This document shows, piece by piece, positions 1 to 8,544 of a stretch of DNA of 16,582 bases; within the stretch, counting starts at the first letter, position 1; every line of letters begins with the position of its first letter. The position numbers were made by a program, and so were the translations under genes. The notes under the pieces are model-generated. The model was given only the letters and a program-made list of their open reading frames with translations. It searched no databases and was not told the origin of the DNA. Source of the stretch: an uncultured Lachnospiraceae bacterium (GTDB lineage Bacteria; Bacillota; Clostridia; Lachnospirales; Lachnospiraceae); the NCBI GenBank assembly GCA_910586955.1, contig CAJUMM010000021.1:22859-39440 (forward strand). The letters are read 5' to 3'.

Positions 1-2823
1 AAGGCCGGAAGCGCCCAGGGGGAGCTTTCCGAGGCCACGGAGGCCTATGAGAAGATCAAGCTGGAGCATGCCAAGATTGAAGAGGAGCTGGAGGAGCTGA
101 ACCGGGATCTGGACGAGACGAAGGAATCCTTCTCTCAGGCAGGATTAAGCAGGCAGCAGCTGGAGGGGCAGATTGAGATCCTGAAAGAGCAGATTCATTC
201 CGTCCGGGCCAATGATGAACATCTCCAGGGGCGTCTGGCGGCTATCGGTGCGGATGTGCTGGAGAAAAAGGAAACCAGAAAGAGGCTGACGGAGGAACAG
301 AAGCAGCTGGACGGCCGGTTAAAGGAGATTTCCCAGGTGTCCGGGGAGGCGGCAGAGCGCCTTAGCGCCCTGCGGAAACGGCTGGACGCTTTGAACGGCC
401 GGGTAGAGCAGCGCAAGAATGACATCATCGGTCTTTTGAACGAGCGGGCCTCCACCAAGGGAAGGCTTCAGCGCTATGACGCCATGCAGGAGCAGGCCCA
501 GATCCGCAAAGCGGAGTTAAGCCAGAAGCTTCTGGAAGCCAAAAGCGGGGAGGCGGAGCAGGAAGCCCTTTTTGGGAAGTACCAGGAGGAGCTGGAGCAG
601 GTCTGCGGAAAAATCCTGGATTTGTCCGAATCCCAGAGGGAGAAGGAGGCGGCGGCGGAAGGCTACCGCAGGACCTTAGGGAAGCTGAATGAGCAGCTGG
701 AGATAGGCCAGACAGCTTATCACCGGGAGGCCTCAAGGCTTGAATCCCTGCGGAATATGGCGGAGCGGTACGACGGCTACGGCAGCAGCATCCGCAAGGT
801 TATGGAGCGCAAGGAAAAGACGCCGGGAATCCTGGGAGTGGTGGCTGATATTATTAAGGTGGATCAGAAGTATGAGACTGCCGTGGAGACGGCCCTGGGG
901 GGCAATATCCAGAATATTGTCACGGATAACGAAGCTACGGCTAAAGAACTTATTGCCTTTCTGAAGAATAATAAGCTGGGACGAGCCACGTTTCTGCCTC
1001 TTACCGGCGTGGAGAGCAGGGATAATTTTCCCAGGAAGGAGGCCCTTAAGGAGACCGGGGTTATCGGCCTGGCAAGTACCCTGGTCCGGACCGGGAAGCA
1101 GTATGAGGGTGTGGTTTCCTATCTCCTTGGCCGGGTGCTTGTGGTGGAGGAAATTGATGCGGCTATCCGCATTGCCCGGAAGTATCACCATTCCCTGCAT
1201 ATTGTGACCCTGGAAGGGGAATATCTAAGCCCCGGCGGCTCCATGACCGGAGGGGCCTTCCGCAATTCCAGCAACCTTCTGGGACGGCGGCGGGAACTGG
1301 AAGAACTGGAAGAAAACGTAAAGCGCCTGGCTGCAGAAATGCAGGAAGCCCGGAGAGAGATGGAAGGGGTCAAGGAGGAGCGCCGCCGCAGCCGGGAGGA
1401 GGCGGAGAAGCTGAATGCTCTTTTACAGGAGCAGTTCCTTCTTCAGAATACGGCCAGGCTCAATGTGAATCAGGCAAGCCAGAAGCTTCAGGAGATTGCC
1501 GAAGGCTATGCAGGGCTTCAAAGAGAGCTGGAGCAGCTGGAGGAGCAGCTTGGGGATATCCGCAGGAACCGGGAGGCCATCCGGGAGGAGCTTGTCCGCT
1601 CCGAAGAGCTGGAGAAAGCCCATGAGGAGGATACGGCCCAGGCCCAGAGAGAGCTGGAGGAGGTGCGGGTCCTGGAAGAGGGGGGCGTGCGGGAATGTGA
1701 AGAGATTCATCTTAAGTCTGCCGCTATCACCCAGAAAGCGGAGTTTGTCAATGAAAACATTGCCCGCATTGACCGGGAGCTGGAGCGTTTCCGCATGGAG
1801 GAGGAAGAACTTAAGTCCGGAGTTATGCAGGGAGACCGGGATATCAAGGCCAAAGAGGAGGGCATCCTGGTTCTGGTAGGCCAGATGGAACAGCTGGCAG
1901 CCCGCACCGGATTCCTGGAAGAGCGGGCCCGGGAACTTTCTGCCAAGCGTGAGGCCCTGCTTGGAGGACAGAAGGAATTTTTCACCAAGCGTGAGGAACT
2001 CTCCGAGCGGAGAAACCTTCTGGACAAAGAGGTATTCCGGCTCAACAGCCAGAGGGAGAAGCTGGAGGAGGCTTCCGAGGCCCAGATCAATTATATGTGG
2101 GAGGAATACGAGCTGACCTACAACGGAGCCCTTCCCCTGAGAAACGAGGAGTACAGGGATCTGGCCGGCCTGAAAAAGCAGATCGGGGAGCTGAAAGACC
2201 AGATAAAGAAGCTGGGGGACGTGAATGTGAACGCCATTGAGGATTACAAAAATATTTCTGAGCGTTACACCTTTATGAATAATCAGAGGAACGATCTGGT
2301 GAAGGCGGAAGAAACCCTTCTGGGAATTATCAAAGAACTGGATGCGGGAATGCGCAGGCAGTTCCGGGAGCAGTTTGAGCGCATCCGCATAGAGTTTGAC
2401 AAGGCCTTCAAGGAACTGTTCGGAGGGGGCAAGGGAACCTTGGAGCTGAACGAGGAGGAAGATATCCTGGAGACCGGCATCCGCATTATCGCCCAGCCTC
2501 CCGGAAAGAAGCTGCAGAATATGATGCAGCTCTCCGGCGGAGAGAAGGCGCTCACTGCCATCTCCCTGCTCTTTGCCATCCAGAACCTGAAGCCCTCGCC
2601 CTTCTGTCTCCTGGACGAGATCGAGGCAGCCCTGGATGATTCCAACGTGGGCCGCTTCGCAAAATATCTTCACAAGTTGACAAAGAACACACAGTTTATT
2701 ATTATTACACATAGGAAGGGAACCATGGAGGCCGCCGACCGCCTGTACGGGATCACCATGCAGGAGAAAGGAGTGTCGGCCCTGGTATCGGTTAATCTGA
2801 TAGAGGAAGAGCTAGACGAATAA
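1..2823 (+). CDS. smc: Chromosome segregation protein SMC (5' end missing)
   Basis: SMC is the core ATPase of the bacterial condensin-like complex (with ScpA and ScpB), which compacts and separates the chromosome. The frame is open from base 1, so the gene starts outside the window. The visible 940 residues of a protein usually about 1180 long lack the N-terminal Walker A head. Visible parts are the end of the first coiled coil (rich in E, K, Q, R and L; nt 1 to about 760), a hinge domain (about nt 790-1290, with LGGNIQNIVTD and GGSMTGGAF), the returning coiled coil (to about nt 2290), and the C-terminal head. The head carries the ABC signature LSGGEKA (nt 2530-2550), Walker B PFCLLDE (2599-2619) and D-loop ALDDSN (2629-2646). 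All key C-terminal ATPase residues are present and no frameshift is seen. ftsY follows after 53 bases, the usual smc-ftsY order in Firmicutes. Confidence is very high. Confidence 0.98.
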   Translation, partial: KAGSAQGELSEATEAYEKIKLEHAKIEEELEELNRDLDETKESFSQAGLSRQQLEGQIEILKEQIHSVRANDEHLQGRLAAIGADVLEKKETRKRLTEEQKQLDGRLKEISQVSGEAAERLSALRKRLDALNGRVEQRKNDIIGLLNERASTKGRLQRYDAMQEQAQIRKAELSQKLLEAKSGEAEQEALFGKYQEELEQVCGKILDLSESQREKEAAAEGYRRTLGKLNEQLEIGQTAYHREASRLESLRNMAERYDGYGSSIRKVMERKEKTPGILGVVADIIKVDQKYETAVETALGGNIQNIVTDNEATAKELIAFLKNNKLGRATFLPLTGVESRDNFPRKEALKETGVIGLASTLVRTGKQYEGVVSYLLGRVLVVEEIDAAIRIARKYHHSLHIVTLEGEYLSPGGSMTGGAFRNSSNLLGRRRELEELEENVKRLAAEMQEARREMEGVKEERRRSREEAEKLNALLQEQFLLQNTARLNVNQASQKLQEIAEGYAGLQRELEQLEEQLGDIRRNREAIREELVRSEELEKAHEEDTAQAQRELEEVRVLEEGGVRECEEIHLKSAAITQKAEFVNENIARIDRELERFRMEEEELKSGVMQGDRDIKAKEEGILVLVGQMEQLAARTGFLEERARELSAKREALLGGQKEFFTKREELSERRNLLDKEVFRLNSQREKLEEASEAQINYMWEEYELTYNGALPLRNEEYRDLAGLKKQIGELKDQIKKLGDVNVNAIEDYKNISERYTFMNNQRNDLVKAEETLLGIIKELDAGMRRQFREQFERIRIEFDKAFKELFGGGKGTLELNEEEDILETGIRIIAQPPGKKLQNMMQLSGGEKALTAISLLFAIQNLKPSPFCLLDEIEAALDDSNVGRFAKYLHKLTKNTQFIIITHRKGTMEAADRLYGITMQEKGVSALVSVNLIEEELDE

Positions 2824-2876
2824 AAACAGCAGGAGCCCGGACAGGGCGGCTGCGGAACTGGAATAGGGGGATATAT

Positions 2877-3809
2877 ATGCCTGACGGAAAAAAGGGATTT
2901 TTTGGACGGCTGGTTTCAGGACTTGCCAAGACAAGGGCAAACATCGTCGCCGGAATGGACAGCATCTTCAGCGGATATTCCGCCATTGACGACGATTTCT
3001 ACGAGGAGATTGAGGAAATTCTGATTATGGGCGATATCGGCATCAACGCCACCAACGCCATTATCCAGAATCTGAAAGCAAAGGTAAAGGAGCAGAAGTT
3101 AAAAGATCCTTCCCAGTGCAAGGAACTTCTTATCGCCGGCATCAAGGAGCAGATGCAGGTGGGGGAAGTGGCCTACCGTTTTGAGGAGGAGAAGTCCGTG
3201 GTCCTGGTTATCGGCGTGAACGGCGTGGGAAAGACGACTTCGGTTGGGAAGCTGGCGGGGAAGCTGAAAGATCAGGGAAAGAAAGTGATTCTGGCGGCTG
3301 CAGATACCTTCCGGGCCGCTGCAGGGGAGCAGCTTACCGAGTGGGCCGGAAGGGCCGGTGTGGACATTATCAGCGGCTGCGAGGGGGCGGATCCCGCCTC
3401 GGTGGTTTACGATGCGGTGTGTGCGGCCAAGGCCCGCCGTGCAGATGTGCTGCTCTGTGATACGGCGGGGCGTCTCCACAACAAGAAGAACCTCATGGAG
3501 GAGCTGCGGAAAATCAACCGCATCATCGACCGGGAATATCCGGAGGCTTACCGGGAAACCCTGGTTGTGCTGGACGGAACCACAGGGCAGAATGCCCTGG
3601 AGCAGGCCCGGCAGTTTAAGCAGGTGGTGGATTTGACCGGCATTATTCTCACCAAGCTGGACGGAACGGCCAAAGGCGGCATTGCGGTAGCCATTCAGTC
3701 GGAGCTGGGGATTCCGGTGAAATACATCGGCGTGGGAGAGAGCATAGACGATTTACAGAAATTTGACGCAGACCAGTTTGTAAACGCCCTGTTCCATCAG
3801 GGTTCATAA
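2877..3809 (+). CDS. ftsY: Signal recognition particle receptor FtsY
   Basis: SRP-type GTPase that docks the SRP-ribosome-nascent chain complex at the membrane and passes membrane proteins to SecYEG. The 310 residues hold a helical N domain (about 1-95) and a G domain with G1 GVNGVGKTT (113-121), DTFRAAA (143-149), G3 DTAGR (195-199), G4 TKLD (259-262) and the closing YIGVGESIDDLQKF. The long acidic A domain of enterobacterial FtsY is absent, as in Firmicutes; the first residues (MPDGKKGFFGRL) resemble a short amphipathic membrane-contact helix. The ATG at 2877 follows AGGGGG (2865-2870) at six bases. It is probably cotranscribed with smc, since no terminator is visible between them. ilvA starts 16 bases downstream, where ylxM-ffh is common in relatives. 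FtsY is separated from Ffh by its N-terminus and by the lack of an M domain. Confidence 0.97.
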   Translation: MPDGKKGFFGRLVSGLAKTRANIVAGMDSIFSGYSAIDDDFYEEIEEILIMGDIGINATNAIIQNLKAKVKEQKLKDPSQCKELLIAGIKEQMQVGEVAYRFEEEKSVVLVIGVNGVGKTTSVGKLAGKLKDQGKKVILAAADTFRAAAGEQLTEWAGRAGVDIISGCEGADPASVVYDAVCAAKARRADVLLCDTAGRLHNKKNLMEELRKINRIIDREYPEAYRETLVVLDGTTGQNALEQARQFKQVVDLTGIILTKLDGTAKGGIAVAIQSELGIPVKYIGVGESIDDLQKFDADQFVNALFHQGS

Positions 3810-3825
3810 GAGGAGAAAAGAAAAA

Positions 3826-5037
3826 ATGCTGACATTGGAGAAATTTGAAGAGGCCTCGGAGATTGTCAAGAAGGTTGCCATTGAGACCAAACTGCTGTAC
3901 AGCGAGTATTTCAGCGAGCAGACCGGGAACAAGGTATATTTGAAACCGGAAAATATGCAGATGACCGGAGCCTATAAGATCCGGGGCGCTTATTACAAAA
4001 TCAGCACTCTTTCGGAGGAAGAGCGCTCTAAGGGCCTGATTACCGCCTCCGCCGGAAACCATGCCCAGGGGGTGGCTTATGCGGCCAAAGCCTTTGGGGT
4101 GAAGGCGGTGATTGTAATGCCTACCACTACGCCTTTGATGAAGGTGAACCGGACCAAGAGCTATGGGGCGGAGGTGGTGCTCTACGGCGACGTTTACGAC
4201 GAAGCCTGCGCTCATGCCTATGAGCTGGCGGAAAAGAACGGATACACCTTTATCCATCCCTTTGACGATTTGGCGGTGGCTACCGGGCAGGGAACCATTG
4301 CTATGGAGATTGTCAAGGAACTTCCTCTGGTGGATTATATTCTGGTTCCCATTGGGGGAGGGGGCCTGTCCACAGGGGTTTCTACCCTGGCAAAGATGCT
4401 GAATCCCAATATCAAAGTCATTGGGGTGGAGCCCGCAGGGGCAAACTGTATGGAGGTTTCCTTAAAGAACGGCAAAGTTACCACCCTTCCCACAGTTAAT
4501 ACTATTGCGGACGGCACGGCGGTGAAGACCCCGGGAGAGAAGATTTTCCCCTATATCCGGAAAAACCTGGACGGTATCATCACAGTTTCCGACGACGAGC
4601 TGATTGTAGCTTTTCTGGATATTGTCGAGAACCATAAGATGGTTGTGGAAAATTCCGGTCTTTTGACGGTAGCCGCTTTAAACCATATGGATGTGAAGGG
4701 CAAGAAAATTGTGTCCATTTTAAGCGGCGGGAATATGGACATTATTACCATGTCTTCGGTGGTGCAGTTCGGGCTGATTCAGAGGGATCGGATCTTTACG
4801 GTTTCCGTGCTGCTGCCGGATAAGCCCGGAGAATTGGTTAAGATTGCGGAACTGATTGCAAAAGAGCAGGGCAATGTGATTAAGCTTGATCACAATCAGT
4901 TTGTAAGTACCAACCGGAATGTGGGCGTGGAGCTGCGGATTACCATGGAGGCTTTCGGAACAGAGCATAAGAACCGCATTGTAGATCACCTGAAAGAAGC
5001 CGGCTACCGTCCGAAGCTGGTGAAAATTATGATGTAG
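3826..5037 (+). CDS. ilvA: Threonine ammonia-lyase (threonine dehydratase) with C-terminal ACT domain
   Basis: PLP enzyme that deaminates L-threonine to 2-oxobutyrate and ammonia, feeding isoleucine synthesis or threonine catabolism. The 403 residues show the fold-type II pattern: Schiff-base lysine K51 in AYKIRGAYYKI (the family often has S-F before this lysine; here it is A-Y), the substrate loop SAGNHAQG (75-82), the phosphate-binding glycine loop PIGGGGLSTG (175-184) and the LSGGN segment near 299-303. A single ACT domain fills about 325-403. This is the roughly 400-residue form, shorter than the two-ACT-domain biosynthetic IlvA of E. coli (about 514). Whether it is catabolic (tdcB-like) or biosynthetic cannot be read from sequence alone. 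The ATG is preceded by AGGAGA (3811-3816). A strong terminator follows, making it the last gene of the smc-ftsY transcript unless an unseen internal promoter exists. Confidence 0.93.
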   Translation: MLTLEKFEEASEIVKKVAIETKLLYSEYFSEQTGNKVYLKPENMQMTGAYKIRGAYYKISTLSEEERSKGLITASAGNHAQGVAYAAKAFGVKAVIVMPTTTPLMKVNRTKSYGAEVVLYGDVYDEACAHAYELAEKNGYTFIHPFDDLAVATGQGTIAMEIVKELPLVDYILVPIGGGGLSTGVSTLAKMLNPNIKVIGVEPAGANCMEVSLKNGKVTTLPTVNTIADGTAVKTPGEKIFPYIRKNLDGIITVSDDELIVAFLDIVENHKMVVENSGLLTVAALNHMDVKGKKIVSILSGGNMDIITMSSVVQFGLIQRDRIFTVSVLLPDKPGELVKIAELIAKEQGNVIKLDHNQFVSTNRNVGVELRITMEAFGTEHKNRIVDHLKEAGYRPKLVKIMM

Positions 5038-5052
5038 CCTGGAAGGATACAG

Positions 5053-5092
5053 AGACTTATCTGCAAGATGATTTGTGCAGATAAGTCTTTTT
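5053..5092 (+). terminator. Intrinsic terminator after ilvA
   Basis: A perfect 13-bp stem (AGACTTATCTGCA at 5053-5065 pairing with 5076-5088), a 10-nt loop (5066-5075) and a run of five T (5088-5092). It begins 15 bases after the ilvA stop, is correctly oriented, and separates the smc-ftsY-ilvA block from mntP. Confidence 0.95.
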
Positions 5093-5103
5093 GATCCGGG
5101 CCA

Positions 5104-5115
5104 GGCAATATTGCC
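5104..5115. promoter_or_regulatory. 12-bp perfect palindrome upstream of mntP, possible operator
   Basis: GGCAATATTGCC is a perfect two-fold symmetric sequence between the ilvA terminator and the mntP ribosome binding site, 32 bases before the start codon. A metal-responsive repressor or activator (DtxR/MntR type) is a natural guess for a manganese exporter, but I cannot match it to a known box. No convincing -35/-10 pair is visible in this 55-base gap, so where mntP transcription starts is unclear. A chance palindrome or short hairpin is the alternative. Confidence 0.35.
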
Positions 5116-5147
5116 GGCGGAAGAATTTACTTTAGGAGGAAACAAAG

Positions 5148-5729
5148 ATGAGCTTATTGGAACTGTTTGTCCTGGCGGTGGGGCTGTCCATGGACGCCTT
5201 TGCCGTATCAGTCTGTAAAGGACTTGGGGTGGGAAGGGCCGGAGCCCGGGAGTGCTGCATTGCAGGAATTTATTTCGGAGGCTTCCAGGCCATGATGCCT
5301 CTGCTTGGCTTCCTTTTGGGAGTCCGGTTTAAGGTATATATCACCAGTGTGGACCACTGGATTGCATTTATTCTGCTGGGAATTATCGGCGTCAATATGG
5401 TGCGGGAGGCTCTGGGGCAGGAGGAAGAGGCCGGCAGGGACGGACAGGACGAAAAGACGGCTTTCTCGGCCAAAGCCATGTTTCCCCTGGCAGTGGCCAC
5501 CAGCATCGATGCTCTGGCCGTTGGTGTGACCTTTGCTTTCCTGGAGGTGGAAATTCTGCCGGCCATCAGCTTTATCGGGATTGTAACCTTTGTATTTTCC
5601 GTACTGGGAGTCCGGATCGGAAATCTCTTCGGTATCCGCTTTAAGTCCAGGGCGGAGCTGGCAGGCGGCGTGATTCTTATAGGAATGGGATTGAAAATAC
5701 TGCTGGAACATCTGGGAATTTTGGCATAA
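5148..5729 (+). CDS. mntP: Manganese efflux pump MntP
   Basis: Small membrane exporter that removes excess Mn2+ from the cytoplasm (formerly YebN, DUF204). The 193 residues match the family length, with about six membrane segments arranged as two homologous halves. Each half carries the conserved acidic motif: SMDAFAVSVCKG with D16 in the first helix, and SIDALAVGVTF with D121 in the fourth. D16 lies at the position essential in E. coli MntP. A hydrophilic loop rich in E and D (about 91-105) joins the halves. AGGAGGA (5134-5140) lies seven bases before the ATG. No Mn2+ riboswitch (yybP-ykoY) can fit in the short leader; a 12-bp palindrome lies there instead. A P-type cation ATPase follows after 43 bases with no terminator between, so the two are probably cotranscribed as a divalent cation export unit. 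Confidence 0.93.
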   Translation: MSLLELFVLAVGLSMDAFAVSVCKGLGVGRAGARECCIAGIYFGGFQAMMPLLGFLLGVRFKVYITSVDHWIAFILLGIIGVNMVREALGQEEEAGRDGQDEKTAFSAKAMFPLAVATSIDALAVGVTFAFLEVEILPAISFIGIVTFVFSVLGVRIGNLFGIRFKSRAELAGGVILIGMGLKILLEHLGILA

Positions 5730-5772
5730 GGCAGGGGAGAAAACGGGAAACTATGGGTAGGAGGTAGATAGA

Positions 5773-8394
5773 ATGAAGGAGCACAGCCGGACAAGGGAAG
5801 AACTTTTAATGGAGCAGGCAAGTGATCCCACAACGGGACTGGCCGGAAAGGAGGCCGGAAACCGCCTGGGGAAATACGGAGAGAACCGGCTGAAAGAGAA
5901 GAAGAAAAAATCTCTCTTACAGAAATTCCTGGAGCAGTTCCGGGATGCCATGGTGCTGATCCTTTTGGGAGCGGCAGCCGTTTCTTTTACCGTGGCTTTG
6001 TCGGAACATGACAGCGCCGCCTTCTTCGAACCCTTGCTGATTCTTCTGATCGTGGTGGTGAATGCAGTTATGGGGGTAGTCCAGGAGAGCCGGGCGGAGC
6101 GCTCCCTGGAGGCTCTTATGGGGATGGCGGCGCCTCATGCCCGGGTGATCCGGGACGGACAGGAGCAGCTTATAGATGCGGCAAAGCTGGTTCCGGGAGA
6201 TGTGATTCACCTGGAGGCGGGAGATTTTATTCCGGCTGACGGAAGGCTTCTTGCCTCTTCTAGCTTAAAAGTAGAAGAGTCTGCCCTGACGGGAGAATCC
6301 CTTCCGGCAGAGAAAGATGCAGAGGCCCTGCTTTCGGAGGATGCGGCCCTGGGGGATCGGATCAACTGTGTCTATTCCGGCTGCAGCGTGGTCTATGGGA
6401 CGGCAACAGCCCTGGTAATGAGGACAGGAATGGATACGGAGATGGGAAAAATTGCGGGGATGCTGGATGCGGAGAAGGATATGCAGACGCCCCTGCAGGA
6501 AAAGCTGTCCCAGCTTGGGAAATATCTGGGAGCCCTGGCCCTTGGCATCTGCGGGGTGATCTTTGTCATGGGTATCCTTATGGGAATGCCCGTATTGGAA
6601 ATCTTTATGACAGCTGTTTCCCTGGCCGTGTCCGCCATTCCGGAGGGCCTTCCGGTGATTGTCACCATTGTCTTATCCATCGGCGTGGAGCGCATGGCAA
6701 AGCGTAACGCTATTGTAAAAAGACTTCCCGCAGTGGAAACCTTAGGCTCCACCTCCGTGATTTGTTCGGACAAGACGGGAACCCTGACCCAGAATAAAAT
6801 GACCCTGATTAAGGCTTATTTGGATGAGGGACAGGTGATGGAGGAGATTGGCCCGGAAAACAGCGAAGGCTTAAGGAGGCTCTTGACTTACGGGGTTCTT
6901 TGCAGCAACGGTTCCGTCCGTATGGAAGAGGGAGAAGAAATTCACCTGGGAGATCCCACGGAGACCAGTATTGTGGCGGCGGCTTACAAAAACGGGATCC
7001 GGCAGGAGGAGCTTGCAAAACGGTATCCCAGGCTGGGAGAGCTGCCCTTTGACTCGGACCGGAAGCTTATGACCACCATTCAGGAAATAGACGGGGAGTA
7101 TGTGGCAGTGACGAAAGGGGCTTTCGACATGCTGGCTTCCCGGTGTGTACAGGGAGATCTTGCCAAAGCGGAAAAGGCGGCGGAGGAGATGAGTGCCCAG
7201 GCCCTGCGGGTTCTGGCGGTGGCTTACCGGGTACTGGATAAGGTGCCGGAAGAACTGGAATCCGGAGAACTGGAGCGGGATCTGGCCTTTCTGGGACTGG
7301 TGGGGATGATCGATCCTCCCAGGGAGGAGGCCGGGGAAGCCGTTGCCCTCTGCAAAAAAGCCGGCATCCGTCCCATAATGATTACGGGAGATCATGTGAT
7401 TACCGCTTCCGCCATTGCAGGACGGCTGGGTATTTTAGAGGAGGGAGAGGAGGCAATTACAGGCGCCGCACTCCAAAATCTTTCGGAGGAGGAGTTTGAT
7501 GACCGTCTGGAGAAGATTTCCGTCTATGCCAGGGTTTCCCCGGAGGATAAGATCCGGGTGGTGAAGGCCTGGCAGAGGAAAGGACAGATTGTGTCTATGA
7601 CCGGAGACGGAGTGAACGATGCGCCGGCCTTAAAAGCAGCAGACATTGGCTGTGCTATGGGAATTACCGGGACGGACGTGGCCAAAGGTGCTGCGGATAT
7701 GACCCTCCAGGATGATAATTTTGCTACCATTGTGGCGGCTGTCCGGGAGGGACGGGGGATTTACAACAATATCCGCAAGACCGTAGGCTTTCTTCTGGGC
7801 ACCAATATCGGTGAGGTGGTACTGGTATTCTGCTCCATGCTCTTCTTTCAAATGCCGCCTTTATTGTCCATGCAGCTTCTGTGGATTAATCTGGTGACAG
7901 ACAGTCTTCCCGCTATTGCATTGGGGATGGAGCCGGTGGAGGACCGGGTGATGGAAGAGCGGCCAAGACCCAGGCAGGAGGGAATTTTTGCCCACGGGCT
8001 GGGAGTGCGGGTGATTCTCCAGGGCCTTATGTTCGGAGGCCTTGCCCTGGCTGCTTTCCGGATTGGAAGCCAGGCGGCCGGAGCTGAGACAGGAGGCCGC
8101 ACCCTGGCGTTTCTGGTCCTGGGATTCAGCCAGATTATTCATGCCTTTAATATGCGCTCCTCCCGCTCCCTGTTCCGGACGGGGTTCTTTACCAACCGGA
8201 AGCTAAATCTGGCGGCTTTGGTTTCCATGCTTTTGATGGCCTCTGTACTCTTTCTTCCGCCTTTGGCTTATGTGTTCGGGCTTTCGGTTTTAAGCCCCGG
8301 TCTGTACGGGACGGGCTTCCTGCTCTCCCTGGTTCCCCTGGGGGTTCTGGAACTTGTGAAAGCTTTGGGGTGGATAGAAAGAGACTGTGGATAG
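5773..8394 (+). CDS. Calcium-translocating P-type ATPase (P2A/SERCA-like)
   Basis: Pumps Ca2+ (possibly Mn2+) out of the cytoplasm using ATP. The 873 residues hold every P2 ATPase landmark: A-domain TGES (173-176), TM4 PEGLP (290-294), phosphorylated D333 in CSDKTGTLT, N-domain KGA (448-450), DPPR (514-517), TGD (538-540) and hinge GDGVNDAP (611-618). Ion-site residues resemble SERCA: the glutamate of PEGLP, N678 and E681 in TM5, and N706, T709 and D710 in TM6 (QLLWINLVTDSLP). The TM8 position equivalent to SERCA E908 aligns by eye with Q787. This favours Ca2+ over Na+/K+ specificity, but Mn2+ cannot be excluded. The start follows TAGGAGGT (5758-5765). The last codons lie inside three tandem 17-bp repeats that move the stop codon: one copy would give an end of WIERD, the present array gives WIERDCG. 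mntP lies 43 bases upstream. Confidence 0.93.
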   Translation: MKEHSRTREELLMEQASDPTTGLAGKEAGNRLGKYGENRLKEKKKKSLLQKFLEQFRDAMVLILLGAAAVSFTVALSEHDSAAFFEPLLILLIVVVNAVMGVVQESRAERSLEALMGMAAPHARVIRDGQEQLIDAAKLVPGDVIHLEAGDFIPADGRLLASSSLKVEESALTGESLPAEKDAEALLSEDAALGDRINCVYSGCSVVYGTATALVMRTGMDTEMGKIAGMLDAEKDMQTPLQEKLSQLGKYLGALALGICGVIFVMGILMGMPVLEIFMTAVSLAVSAIPEGLPVIVTIVLSIGVERMAKRNAIVKRLPAVETLGSTSVICSDKTGTLTQNKMTLIKAYLDEGQVMEEIGPENSEGLRRLLTYGVLCSNGSVRMEEGEEIHLGDPTETSIVAAAYKNGIRQEELAKRYPRLGELPFDSDRKLMTTIQEIDGEYVAVTKGAFDMLASRCVQGDLAKAEKAAEEMSAQALRVLAVAYRVLDKVPEELESGELERDLAFLGLVGMIDPPREEAGEAVALCKKAGIRPIMITGDHVITASAIAGRLGILEEGEEAITGAALQNLSEEEFDDRLEKISVYARVSPEDKIRVVKAWQRKGQIVSMTGDGVNDAPALKAADIGCAMGITGTDVAKGAADMTLQDDNFATIVAAVREGRGIYNNIRKTVGFLLGTNIGEVVLVFCSMLFFQMPPLLSMQLLWINLVTDSLPAIALGMEPVEDRVMEERPRPRQEGIFAHGLGVRVILQGLMFGGLALAAFRIGSQAAGAETGGRTLAFLVLGFSQIIHAFNMRSSRSLFRTGFFTNRKLNLAALVSMLLMASVLFLPPLAYVFGLSVLSPGLYGTGFLLSLVPLGVLELVKALGWIERDCG

Positions 8395-8420
8395 AAAGAG
8401 ACTGTGGATAGAAAGAGACT
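8370..8420. repeat. Three perfect tandem copies of a 17-bp unit over the ATPase stop codon
   Basis: The unit GTGGATAGAAAGAGACT occurs at 8370-8386, 8387-8403 and 8404-8420 without mismatch. Since 17 is not a multiple of three, reading runs out of phase into copy two and stops at its TAG (8392-8394). Perfect identity suggests recent slippage duplication. With a single copy the gene would end at the TGA formed at the repeat's 3' junction, two codons earlier. Confidence 0.97.
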
Positions 8421-8488
8421 GAAATATAGGGTTTGATTAGAAAATTTTGTGAATTTTTAGAATTCAATAGAAGTAAAATAAAATTGAA

Positions 8489-8518
8489 TTGACAAATCGC
8501 CTCCAAAAGTGATACGAT
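8489..8518 (+). promoter_or_regulatory. Promoter for the DUF1266-like lipoprotein gene
   Basis: Consensus -35 TTGACA (8489-8494), an 18-base spacer and -10 TACGAT (8513-8518) preceded by TGA, giving an extended -10 look. The upstream 60 bases are very AT-rich and contain an inverted repeat, AATTCAAT (8461-8468) with ATTGAATT (8483-8490), which touches the -35 and could be an operator or UP-like element. The start codon lies 27 bases beyond the -10. Confidence 0.75.
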
Positions 8519-8544
8519 AATAAAAAGGAGTTGGAGGTGGTTTC

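Noticed and set aside
1423..2712. Long open frame on the - strand inside smc (about 429 residues)
   Set aside because: It is antisense to a well-supported SMC head and coiled coil. It is leucine- and glutamine-rich as expected from reversed coiled-coil codons and matches no family.
2824..2876. Hairpin between smc and ftsY as a terminator
   Set aside because: Only a short GCCC/GGGC stem with no T-run; continued transcription into ftsY is more likely.
5093..5147. Mn2+ riboswitch (yybP-ykoY) in front of mntP
   Set aside because: The gap after the terminator is only 55 bases, and no matching conserved loops are visible.
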